From Brevibacterium jeotgali (GTDB taxonomy: Bacteria > Actinomycetota > Actinomycetes > Actinomycetales > Brevibacteriaceae), in the NCBI RefSeq assembly GCF_900169175.1, contig NZ_FXZM01000009.1, positions 1-64,000 of the forward strand: a stretch of 64,000 bases of DNA, written 5' to 3'. Position numbers and translations under genes: made by a program. The notes beneath the pieces are model-generated. The model worked only from the letters and a program-made list of their open reading frames with translations. It did not search any database and was not told where the DNA came from. This document shows, piece after piece, positions 26,624 through 35,600 of the stretch (position 1 is the first letter of the stretch; each line of letters starts with the position of its first letter).

Positions 26624-28426
26624 ATGACCGCAGCACCCGCAGCGTCGCAGCCCGATCTGATCGCCGCCGATCCCCGCCCCGTCCGACGGGTCCTCATCGC
26701 GAACCGCGGCGAGATCGCCCTGCGCATCGTCCGCGCATGCCGTGACCTGGGCATCGCGAGCGTCGCCGCCTATACGGCCGCCGACGCCGACGCACTGTTC
26801 GTGTCGCTCGCAGATGACGCGTACAGGCTCGACGGCAGCGGTGCCGCAGAGACCTATCTGAGCATTCCGACCATGGTCGAACTCGCTCATCGCGCGGGAG
26901 CCGACGCAGTCCACCCCGGATACGGGTACCTCGCAGAGAGCGGCGAGTTCGCCACCGCCGTCGCAGAGGCAGGACTCACCTGGGTGGGCCCCACGGCCTC
27001 GGCGATCGACGCACTCGGCGACAAGGCGGGGGCACGCGCCGTCGCCCAGGCCGTGGGCGCTCCGGTCCCCCAGGGCTCCGCCGGACCCGTCGAATCGATC
27101 CCGGAGGCACTGGACGTCGCAGAGGAGATCGGGTACCCCGTCGCGATCAAGGCCGTGCACGGCGGCGGCGGGCGCGGATTCCGCACGGCCGCCGATGCGC
27201 AGGCCCTCCCCGCGGCGTTCGAAGCGGCGTCGCGTGAGGCGAAGGCCGCGTTCGGCCGCGGCGATTGCCTCATCGAGCAGCAGATCATCCGCCCTCGCCA
27301 CGTCGAGACCCAGTGCCTCGCGGATGCGCACGGTCGTGTCCTCGTGGTCTCCACCCGTGACTGCACGATGCAGCGCCGCAACCAGAAGGTCCTCGAAGAG
27401 GCCCCGGCACCCGGTCTCACGGACGAGCAGGAGCACCTGCTCGAGGACGCCTCGGTGAACATCCTGCGCCACGTGGGCTACGTCGGGGCCGCGACCTGCG
27501 AGTTCCTCGTCGGCGCCGACGGCCGCATCACGTTCATGGAGGCGAACGCCCGCATCCAGGTCGAGCACACCATCACGGAGGAGGTCGCCGGCGTCGACCT
27601 CGTCGCCTGGCAGCTGCGCATCGCAGCGGGAGCCGCCCTGCCCGAGTCCTTCCCCGCACCGCGCGGGCACGCGTTCCAGTTCCGCATCAACGCGGAGGAT
27701 CCCACGCACGGGTTCGTTCCCGTCTGCGGCACGATCACCCGGTACCGCGAACCGTCCGGCCCCGGCGTCCGCATGGACTCCGGCATCGCGACGGGCACAG
27801 TCGTCGGCACGGACTTCGACCCGATGCTCGCGAAGCTCATCGTGTGGGGACCCGACCGAGAATCGGCGCTCGCACGCAGTCGGCGGGCGATCGACGAGTT
27901 CGCCCTCGAGGGCCTCCCCACCCTGCTGCCGCTGCACCGCAGCCTCACGGACTCGGCGGAGTTCGCCGGCCCGGAGCTGCGCGTGTCCACGCGCTGGCTG
28001 GAGGAGGACTTCATGCCGGCCTGGTCTGCCGAACGGCTGCCCCAGCCGTCGGGGGACTCGGAGGCTCCCGCCGAACAGGTCGACGTGGTCGTCGAGGTCG
28101 ACGGCCACCGGCTCGTCGTCGGCGTCCCTGCGTCGCTGGCCGCACCGAGCGCACGCCCGTCGTCACGCAGCCGCCGCGTCACCAGGCGCGGCACGAAGGC
28201 CGCGGCCGCGTCGGGCACCCTGACCGCACCGATGCAGGGGACGATCGTCGCCGTGGACGTCTCCCCCGGCGATCAGGTGACCGCGGGCGACCGACTCGCC
28301 GTCATCGAGGCGATGAAGATGGAGCAGCCGCTGACCGCCGCGCACGACGCCGTCGTCCGCTCCGTCGTGGTCGGACCGGGTGCGGGAGTCCGCTCAGGCG
28401 ACGTCCTGGTCGAGTTCGAGGCCTGA
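26624..28426 (+). CDS. accA3: Acyl-CoA carboxylase alpha subunit: biotin carboxylase plus BCCP
   Basis: A 600-residue protein. The N-terminal biotin carboxylase has RRVLIANRGEIALRIVRACRDLGI, the glycine-rich ATP loop VHGGGGRGFR, EEAPAPGLT and FMEANARIQVEHTITEEV. A linker leads to the C-terminal biotin carrier domain, where Lys565 in EAMKMEQP carries biotin. It makes carboxybiotin from bicarbonate and ATP for a partner beta subunit (not in this window), giving malonyl-CoA or methylmalonyl-CoA. Size and order match AccA3-type subunits. ATG 26624 follows GGTGAGGAG. A 17-bp-stem palindrome ends the transcript. Confidence 0.95.
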   Translation: MTAAPAASQPDLIAADPRPVRRVLIANRGEIALRIVRACRDLGIASVAAYTAADADALFVSLADDAYRLDGSGAAETYLSIPTMVELAHRAGADAVHPGYGYLAESGEFATAVAEAGLTWVGPTASAIDALGDKAGARAVAQAVGAPVPQGSAGPVESIPEALDVAEEIGYPVAIKAVHGGGGRGFRTAADAQALPAAFEAASREAKAAFGRGDCLIEQQIIRPRHVETQCLADAHGRVLVVSTRDCTMQRRNQKVLEEAPAPGLTDEQEHLLEDASVNILRHVGYVGAATCEFLVGADGRITFMEANARIQVEHTITEEVAGVDLVAWQLRIAAGAALPESFPAPRGHAFQFRINAEDPTHGFVPVCGTITRYREPSGPGVRMDSGIATGTVVGTDFDPMLAKLIVWGPDRESALARSRRAIDEFALEGLPTLLPLHRSLTDSAEFAGPELRVSTRWLEEDFMPAWSAERLPQPSGDSEAPAEQVDVVVEVDGHRLVVGVPASLAAPSARPSSRSRRVTRRGTKAAAASGTLTAPMQGTIVAVDVSPGDQVTAGDRLAVIEAMKMEQPLTAAHDAVVRSVVVGPGAGVRSGDVLVEFEA

Positions 28427-28440
28427 TCACCGCAGTATGA

Positions 28441-28479
28441 GGAAGGGTCTGTGACGCTGTCCGCGTCACAGACCCTTCC
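28441..28479. terminator. 17-bp palindrome between accA3 and lpdA
   Basis: GGAAGGGTCTGTGACGC at 28441-28457 pairs perfectly with 28463-28479 around a 5-nt loop, with no T-tract, between convergent genes. Confidence 0.85.
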
Positions 28480-28533
28480 GCGTCACCGACCCCTCGCCGC
28501 CGCTGCCTGCTGCCCCGTCCCGGGCAGCGAGGA

Positions 28534-29949
28534 TCAGGCCTGGTGGTGGTGCAGCTTGCGCGCCGCCTCCGTGAGCGACCCCGTCAGCGACGGGTAGACC
28601 ACGAAGGACCGCGCCAGCTGGTCGACGGTGAGACGATTCTCCACTGCCATCGTGATGGGGAGGATGAGATCACTCGCCCGCGGGCCCACGACGACCCCGC
28701 CCAGCACTGAGCCCGAACCGCGGCGGCAGAAGATCTTGACGAATCCCTCGGTGATCCCCAGCATCTTCGCCCGCGCATTCGTGTGCAGGGGCTGGGTCAC
28801 CGTCTCGACCTCGTACGCGTTCTCCTGGAAGTCCGCCTGGGACAGGCCCACGGTCGCGATCTCCGGTGCTGTGAAGACGTTCGACGCGACGTTCCGCAGG
28901 CGCAGCGGGAACACCGCGTCGCCCAGTGCGTGGAACATCGCGATCCGTCCCTGCATGGCGGCGACCGAGGCCAGCGGCAGGACCGCTGTGCAGTCGCCGG
29001 ACGCATAGACGCCCGGAACAGACGTGCGCGAGACTCCGTCGACGACGATGTGGCCCGATTCCTGGACCGCCACCCCGGCCTCTTCGAGGCCGATGCCGTC
29101 CGTGTTGGGGATCGAGCCGACCGCCATGAGGCAGTGCGAGGCGCGCACGATCCGGCCGTCTGCCAGCGTGACCACGACTCCGTCGCCGTCGCGCTCCACG
29201 GAGTCCGCGCGCGATCGCGACAGGACATTCATCCCACGAGAGCGGAAGACCTCCTCGACCACTTCGGCGGCGTCCTCGTCCTCACCCGGCAGGACACGTT
29301 CGCGGGAGGACACGAGGGTGACCTCGCTGCCCAGCGCGCAGTAGGCCGATGCGAACTCCGCCCCGGTGACTCCCGAGCCCACGACCACGAGGTGCGGCGG
29401 GAGCTCATCGAGCGCGTAGAGCTGCGTCCAGGAGAGGATCCGCTCGCCGTCAGGAATCGCGGTCGGCAGTTCGCGGGGGTGCGCACCCGAGGAGACGAGC
29501 ACGGTGTCTGCGGAGAGGTCGTACTCGGTGCCGCCGGCCTCCGCCACGTGGACGGTGCTGCGGTCCACGAGCGTCGCCGTCCCCTTGATGACTTTGACCC
29601 CAGCGCGGACGAGGCCGGAGTGGATGTCGTCCGCCTGTGCATCCGCGAGGCCGAGGATCCGCTCGTTCATCGCGGCGAGGTCGGGCACGACGGGGGTCTC
29701 CGACTCGCCTCCGCGCACGCGCAGGCCGAAGGTGCCGGCATCGTGGATCGTCCCCATCACCTCTGCTGTGGCGATGAGGGACTTCGACGGCACGACGTCC
29801 GTGAGGACAGCGGAACCGCCGCAGCGGTCCCGCTCGATGAGCATCACGTCAGCACCCAGCTGGGCACCGATCAGTGCGGCCTCATATCCTCCCGGGCCGC
29901 CGCCGATGATGACGACACGATTATGCGAGCGATCCAGTACGTTCTTCAC
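28534..29949 (-). CDS. lpdA: LpdA-type NAD(P)H:quinone dehydrogenase (flavoprotein disulfide reductase fold)
   Basis: A 471-residue protein with the dihydrolipoamide dehydrogenase fold: the FAD motif VVIIGGGPGGYEAAL, the NAD(P) motif LVVVGSGVTGAEFAS, and FAD-contact VYASGDCTAV. The redox-active CxxxxC of true Lpd is absent; the segment reads CGGSAVLTDVVPSKS. This is the signature of LpdA (Rv3303c-like) quinone reductases, which use FAD without a dithiol. GTG 29949 was preferred because CAGAAT ends 7 nt upstream; ATG 29958 is nine bases longer. It is transcribed towards the palindrome shared with accA3. Confidence 0.85.
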   Translation of the reverse strand: MKNVLDRSHNRVVIIGGGPGGYEAALIGAQLGADVMLIERDRCGGSAVLTDVVPSKSLIATAEVMGTIHDAGTFGLRVRGGESETPVVPDLAAMNERILGLADAQADDIHSGLVRAGVKVIKGTATLVDRSTVHVAEAGGTEYDLSADTVLVSSGAHPRELPTAIPDGERILSWTQLYALDELPPHLVVVGSGVTGAEFASAYCALGSEVTLVSSRERVLPGEDEDAAEVVEEVFRSRGMNVLSRSRADSVERDGDGVVVTLADGRIVRASHCLMAVGSIPNTDGIGLEEAGVAVQESGHIVVDGVSRTSVPGVYASGDCTAVLPLASVAAMQGRIAMFHALGDAVFPLRLRNVASNVFTAPEIATVGLSQADFQENAYEVETVTQPLHTNARAKMLGITEGFVKIFCRRGSGSVLGGVVVGPRASDLILPITMAVENRLTVDQLARSFVVYPSLTGSLTEAARKLHHHQA

Positions 29950-29956
29950 ACTCCGC

Positions 29957-29962
29957 ATTCTG
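29957..29962 (-). promoter_or_regulatory. -10 element of lpdA (leaderless)
   Basis: CAGAAT on the minus strand, 7 nt before GTG 29949. Confidence 0.4.
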
Positions 29963-29979
29963 TCAGAGGAGCGTCGCCA

Positions 29980-30537
29980 TCACAGGATGCGGGACCTCTC
30001 CGTGTGGAGCTGTGCGAGTTCGCGGTACGACCGCCAGTTGCGATCGATGTGCGCGCGGCCCTCGTCGTCGAGCTCGCGACGCACCTTGCCGGGGACTCCC
30101 GCGACCAGGGAGCCTCCGGGGATCGATGCGCCCTCGAGCACGAGCGCCTTCGCCGCGACCAGCGTGTACGAGCCCACGACGGCCCCGTTGAGCAGGGTGG
30201 TGGACATGCCGATGAGGCAGTCGTCCTCGATCGTGCACCCGTGGATCATCGCAGCGTGCCCGATCGAGACGCGACTGCCGACCGTCACGTCGAAGCCCGG
30301 GTCGCAGTGCATGACGGTGCTGTCCTGCACGTTGGTGTCCTCGCCGATCACGATCGCGGCCCGTTCGGCGCGCAGGACCGAACCGTAGAAGATCGAGGAG
30401 CGCGCTCCGACCGTCACATCGCCGATGAGTGTGACACCGGGCGCGATGAAGGCAGTCTCATGGACCTGCGGCGCCTTCCCATCGACCTCGATGAGTCGGA
30501 CGTCGGCCAGGTTCCCGGGGCTTCTCTGCTCACTCAT
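29980..30537 (-). CDS. Gamma-carbonic anhydrase-like hexapeptide-repeat protein
   Basis: A 185-residue protein with a left-handed beta-helix. Imperfect hexapeptides run from about residue 35 to 150 (FIAPGVTLIGDVTVGARSSI...), with potential zinc histidines in VMHC, SIGHA and MIHGC. The C-terminus is helical. These proteins (YrdA/PaaY-like) include carbonic anhydrases and acyltransferase-like relatives. ATG 30537 was chosen because the longer frame to 30660 adds basic, non-family sequence. The ribosome site is weak. The upstream 288 bp up to whiB1 holds both divergent promoters. Confidence 0.85.
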   Translation of the reverse strand: MSEQRSPGNLADVRLIEVDGKAPQVHETAFIAPGVTLIGDVTVGARSSIFYGSVLRAERAAIVIGEDTNVQDSTVMHCDPGFDVTVGSRVSIGHAAMIHGCTIEDDCLIGMSTTLLNGAVVGSYTLVAAKALVLEGASIPGGSLVAGVPGKVRRELDDEGRAHIDRNWRSYRELAQLHTERSRIL

Positions 30538-30825
30538 GTCCACCATGCAAGCAGAGGCTGCGGACCACGGCAATGGCTGACCGCCTGACGGACATGCCCT
30601 TAGCACACGATTTGCGCTTTCGCACCCGTCTCGCGCATGATTGTCTGTCAGAGACTTCACACAGCTGGGGTCTTGTGGGTGCGCTCGGTTGCGTGGGATC
30701 GTTGACTATCACCGTTTCCGCGCCCGTCAGAGCGCCAGCGGCGGTTCACGCCGCGACGACCAGTCAGACTGCGTGCCGCTGCCGGACTGCTATGACGGGA
30801 CTGTCACCCCACTTGAGAGGAACCC

Positions 30826-31074
30826 ATGGACTGGCGCCATCGTGCCGCGTGTCTGAACGAGGATCCTGAGCTGTTCTTCCCCATCGGGAACACCGGACCT
30901 GCGCTTCTTCAGATCGAGGAGGCCAAGCGGGTCTGCCGCCGCTGCGAGGTCGTCGAGACCTGCCTGCAGTGGGCTCTGGAATCCGGACAGGACGCCGGTG
31001 TCTGGGGCGGGATGAGCGAAGACGAGCGCCGCGCCCTCAAGCGCCGCGCCGCACGCGCTCGCCGCGCAGGCTGA
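30826..31074 (+). CDS. whiB1: WhiB1-type iron-sulfur transcription factor
   Basis: An 82-residue protein. The four cluster cysteines are at residues 9, 37, 40 and 46; the GVWGG turn follows, then the basic DNA-contact tail ALKRRAARARR. The opening MDWRHRAACLNEDPELFFP matches mycobacterial WhiB1 closely. WhiB1 carries a nitric oxide-sensitive [4Fe-4S] cluster and binds sigma factor region 4, and it is essential in mycobacteria. GAGAGGA precedes the ATG. It converges on pdtaS; the whiB1/pdtaS neighbourhood is conserved with Rv3219-Rv3220c. Confidence 0.96.
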   Translation: MDWRHRAACLNEDPELFFPIGNTGPALLQIEEAKRVCRRCEVVETCLQWALESGQDAGVWGGMSEDERRALKRRAARARRAG

Positions 31075-31099
31075 TCGCCCGCGCACGCTGACACAGAGG

Positions 31100-31131
31100 A
31101 AGGCCCGGATCCCCGTGGGGGTCCGGGCCTT
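31100..31131. terminator. Hairpin between whiB1 and pdtaS
   Basis: AAGGCCCGGATCCCC and GGGGTCCGGGCCTT pair in a stem of about 14 bp around a short loop between convergent genes, with no T-tract. Confidence 0.85.
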
Positions 31132-31132
31132 C

Positions 31133-31186
31133 GTCCATCCTCGTGGAACTCTCCATCCTGCTGGATCTCTCCATCCAGTTGGATCA
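31133..31186. repeat. Three 18-bp tandem units at the pdtaS 3' end
   Basis: Units at 31133-31150, 31151-31168 and 31169-31186 share CTCCATCC and TGGA at fixed positions with a few substitutions. On the minus strand the first unit starts exactly at the pdtaS TGA (31184-31186). Confidence 0.8.
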
Positions 31187-32671
31187 CTCCGGCGCGCGCA
31201 GCGGCACCTCGAGGAGCACCTCGGTCCCGCCTCCCTCGCGGGGGTGCCAGTCGATCGTCCCGCGCAGATCTGCGGTGATGAGGGTGCGCACGATCTGTGT
31301 GCCCAGCCCGTCTCCGGGTCCTCGATCGTCCTTCAGTCCCACGCCGTCGTCGACGACGCACAGGCGCAGGAAGTTCCCGTCACGGTCCGGCCGCACCTCG
31401 ATGCTCCCGCGCACGGGCTCCTGATCGGGGTCGTCCTGATCGAACGGGAAGCCGTGCTCCACCGCGTTGGTCACGAGCTCGGTGATCGCGAGCAGCAGAG
31501 CGGAGGCATCCTCCGTCGCGATCTTGCCGAAGCTGCCCACCCGTCGCGTCGTCACCTGGACGAGCGGCGAGGAGAGGTCCGGGGCGAGGCGCAGCCCCTT
31601 GTCCATGATGTCGTCGAAGTCGAGTGACTCGTCCAGCGACTGGCTGAGCGAATCGTGGACGACGGCGATCACGGACACCCGCCGCATCGCCTCCTCGATC
31701 GCGGACCTGGCCTCCGACGACGACGCCCGGCGGGCCTGCAGGCGCAGCAGCGCGGAGACCGTCTGGAGATTGTTCTTCACCCGGTGGTGCATCTCGCGGA
31801 TCAGGGCGTCCCGGCTCATCAGCTCTCGTTCGCGCCGACGGATCTCCGACACGTCGCGGCCCAGGACGACAGCGCCCGTGCGGTTCCCATCGCGCTTGAG
31901 CGGGATGGACCGCAGCGAGATCGTCACCCGACCGGATTCGATCTCCGAGCGCCACGGCGTGCGCCCTGTGAGCACCAGTGGCAGCGATTCGTCGACCGTC
32001 CCGTGCTGATCGACGAGATCCGCGACGAGGTCCGCGAGGTACCTGCCCTCGATGTCGCCCTCGGACCCCAGGCGGTAGAGCACGGACACGCCGTTCGGCG
32101 ACGCGTACCGGATCCTGCCCTCCCGGTTGAGCAGGATGAGCCCGTCGCCCACGCGCGGCTCGCCGCGGCGCGAGCGCGAGGAGGCCTCCGCGTGCGGGAA
32201 CGACCCCTCGCCGATCATGTCGAGCAGGGCCGAGGCGCTGCTGCGGTAGTTACGCTCCAGTCGGGAGGCGCCCGTTCGCTTCGACTCCTCGGTATGCCGT
32301 GTGAGGACGGCGATCACGCGACCGGAGCGGACGACCGGCACGACGTCGGCACGGGCGAACCGTGTGCCGTCGTCATCGGCGATCACGGTGGCCCCGGTCC
32401 GATAGGCACGATCGATGAGCGCACGATGGCGGGGAGCAGGGCGGTCCCCGACTGCGTCCGTGGGGAAGACGGTGAGCCCCGTCGTCGGACGGCACTGCGC
32501 CGCGACGACGAAGTCGACGTCCTCATCGCGCGGCTTCGGGACCCACAGGACGAGGTCGGCGAACGACAGATCGGCGATGAGCTGCCAGTCGCCGACGAGC
32601 ACGTGGAGCCAATCGACGTCATCCTCCGAGAAGCCGCTCTCGTCGGTTCGGAGGTCGGCGAGTATGCTCAT
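31184..32671 (-). CDS. pdtaS: PdtaS-like sensor histidine kinase
   Basis: A 495-residue cytosolic protein with an N-terminal GAF-like domain (residues 1-150), a PAS domain (about 170-275), an HisKA_2 phosphoacceptor with His in REMHHRVKNNLQTVSALLRLQ near residue 294, and a HATPase_c domain (ITELVTNAVEHGFPF, DDGVGL). This is the layout of PdtaS (Rv3220c), which phosphorylates the RNA-binding antiterminator PdtaR. The start ATG overlaps the gdh stop (ATGA), so the two are translated together. No response regulator gene is nearby. The 3' end carries degenerate tandem repeats. Confidence 0.93.
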   Translation of the reverse strand: MSILADLRTDESGFSEDDVDWLHVLVGDWQLIADLSFADLVLWVPKPRDEDVDFVVAAQCRPTTGLTVFPTDAVGDRPAPRHRALIDRAYRTGATVIADDDGTRFARADVVPVVRSGRVIAVLTRHTEESKRTGASRLERNYRSSASALLDMIGEGSFPHAEASSRSRRGEPRVGDGLILLNREGRIRYASPNGVSVLYRLGSEGDIEGRYLADLVADLVDQHGTVDESLPLVLTGRTPWRSEIESGRVTISLRSIPLKRDGNRTGAVVLGRDVSEIRRRERELMSRDALIREMHHRVKNNLQTVSALLRLQARRASSSEARSAIEEAMRRVSVIAVVHDSLSQSLDESLDFDDIMDKGLRLAPDLSSPLVQVTTRRVGSFGKIATEDASALLLAITELVTNAVEHGFPFDQDDPDQEPVRGSIEVRPDRDGNFLRLCVVDDGVGLKDDRGPGDGLGTQIVRTLITADLRGTIDWHPREGGGTEVLLEVPLRAPE

Positions 32672-35600
32672 GCGGTCTCACTCGCCCAGTCGGCGGAGCG
32701 GACGACACCGCGCAGCTGACGCAGCACGACCGATACCGGGGCCTGATCCACCGTCTCCACGTCCCGCAGCTCCGCGATCATGTCGAGCACCTTCTCCAGC
32801 GCACTCCGGTTGGCGTCCAGCCAGGCCGCGACCCGGCGACGGCCGCGGTCGGACCCGCGGGCCCCGTCCGCGGGGATCATGTCGTCGACATCCTCCGAGA
32901 CGCCGCCCGTATGCCGGAGGACCGCATCGGTGAGCGACAGCATCGCCTGGTAGAAGTCATCCCGCATCGCGCCGCGGGCCAGAGCAGTCCAGCGGCTGGA
33001 GCGATCCAGACTCCGGATCATGTTGAGCAGCGCACTGCCGCTCACCATCTCCGTGACCGCGAAGTACACTCCGGCGGTCTCCTCCGGTTCCATGCCGGTG
33101 CGGACGCTCGCCTGGACGACGTCCAGCAGCGCGAACTCGTCGAGCAGGCCCGCGGCCCGCTTCGCCAGAGCCTCCGGGACTCCCCGGTCCCGGTAGCGAC
33201 GCAGCTCATCGTGGTACTCGGCGAGGTCCTCGCCCTGCAGATGATCGGGAAGGCTGGTCCGCAGCCGGGTGACCACATCGCGGTACGTTGCGATGTTCGC
33301 CGTGACATCGAGTTCCTCCGGACTCTGGTGGACGAACCACCGCGAGGCGCGGTCGAGCAGGCGGACATGCGCGTGCAGGAGCTCCATCTGCACCTCTGCC
33401 GGAACGAGTCCGTCGAGCGCGCAGATGTCGTCGACGAGCTCGTCGAGTCCGAAGACCTCGCACACGACGGTGAAGATGCGCACGAGGTGCGGGAGCGCAG
33501 CGCCCGTCTCCTCCTGCAGCCGATAGAGGTACGTGATCCCACCGCGGTCCACGACGGAGTTCACGATCTTCGCCGTCGCGATCTCACGGCGCAGCGGGTG
33601 GTCCGCGAAGTGCTCCTCGTACCTCAGCAGGCTCGGCGGGAAGTAGTCCCGCAGCGGCCCTGCCATCCACTCCTCGTCCGGAACCGGCGATTCCAGCATC
33701 TTCTCCGCGGCGTCCATCTTCACGTACGCCAGCAGCACTGCCAGTTCGGGCGAGGTGAGTCCCGTGCCCGCCTGCGCGCGCTTGCGCAGCGCACCGGACT
33801 CGGGAAGATCCTCGACTGCGCGGTCGAGCTCCGCTTCGCGCTCCAGATACCGCATGAGTCTCAGCAGGGTCTCCGTCATCGACAGCACGCCGTAGCGGGC
33901 CTCCCCCATCGCCATGTTCTGCGTGTAGTTGTTCGCCAGCACCCGATCCGCGACTTCGTCGGTCATCGATGCGAGCACCTCGCCCCGCTCCTCCGGCGCG
34001 AAGGCACCGCGTCGGATCAGCGCTGCGAGGAGCAGCTTGATGTTCACCTCCTGGTCGGAGGAGTCCACACCGGCGGAGTTGTCCACCGCATCCGTGTTGA
34101 TGCGCACGCCGTTCAGCGCCGCTTCTATGCGGCCCAGCTGGGTGGCACCCAGGTTGCCGCCCTCGCCGACGACCCTGGCGCGGATGTCCTCGCCGTCGAC
34201 CCGGATGGAGTCATTGGCGCGATCGCCCACGGAGGCATGGGATTCGTCGGACGACTTCAGGTACGTTCCGATCCCGCCGTTGTAGAGCAGATCCACGGGT
34301 GCCGTCAGGATCGCGGAGATGAGCTCATCGGGGGTCTTGCGGCCAGGCGCAGTGCCCAGGGCCTCGGCGACCTCCGGAGTCACCTCGATGGACTTCGAGC
34401 TCCGCGAGTGCACGCCGCCGCCCGTGGAGATGAGTGACCGGTCGTAGTCCTGCCACGAACTGCGCGGCAGGTGGTAGAGCCGCTCGCGCTCCGCGAAGCC
34501 CACCGCTGCATCCGGCACGGGATCCAGGAAGATGTCGCGGTGGTCGAACGCCGCGACCAGGCGGATGTGCTCCGACCGGCGCATGCCGTTGCCGAACACA
34601 TCGCCGCTCATGTCACCGATGCCTGCGACCCGGAAGCCTTCACGCGCCGGATCGACGCCCAGTTCCCGCAGGTGCCGCTCTACCGACTTCCAGGCCCCCC
34701 GGGAGGTGATCCCCATGGCCTTGTGGTCGTAGCCGCTGGATCCTCCGGACGCGAAGGCGTCGTCCAGCCAGAAATCACGAGAGGCCGCGATCCGGTTCGC
34801 CACGTCGGAGAAGCGCGCAGTGCCCTTGTCCGCCGCGACCACCAGGTAGTAGTCGTCCGTGTCATGCGCGATGACACGGTCCGGGCGCAGCACCGCGGAC
34901 CCCTCGTCCGTGTACTCGAGGTTGTCTGCGATATCGAGCAGTGCGCCGATGAATGATTCGTACGCCGCTTGGCCCGCGGCGGCCCACGCGTCCCGGTCGA
35001 CTGCGGGGTCCGGCAGGTGCTTGGGGAAGAACCCGCCCTTCGCCCCGGTCGGGACGATGAGGGCGTTCTTCACCATCTGCGCCTTCACGAGTCCCAGCAC
35101 CTCGGTGCGGAAGTCGTCGCGACGGTCGGACCAGCGCAGTCCGCCGCGGGCGACCCGGCCGAACCGCAGGTGGACGCCTTCGACCGCGGGCGAATACACC
35201 CACGATTCGAGCGCGGGCCGCGGCTTCGGAAGGAAGTCCAGCTCCTCCGCGCGGATCTTCATGACGATCGCGTCCGGAAGGGAACCGTCCTCGTTGCAGA
35301 ACGCGTTCGTCCGCGCGACGGAGTGGATGATGTCGACGGTGGCCCGCAGCACCCGGTCGGCCTCGAGCGTCGCGACATCCGCGAATCCCGCTTCGATCTC
35401 GGACAGGAGCGCTTCAGCCGCCTCCGCGCGCTCGTCGAGGGACGCGAACGTCCGATCCGGATCGAACTTGACTTCGAAGGCCTCGACGATCTTCGCCGTC
35501 AGCGCGGGGTGCGCTGTGAAGGCGTGCGCGATCGACGCGTCGGAGTAGGTGAATCCGGCCTGTCGCAGGTACTTCGCGAACGACTGGACGATGCTCACCC

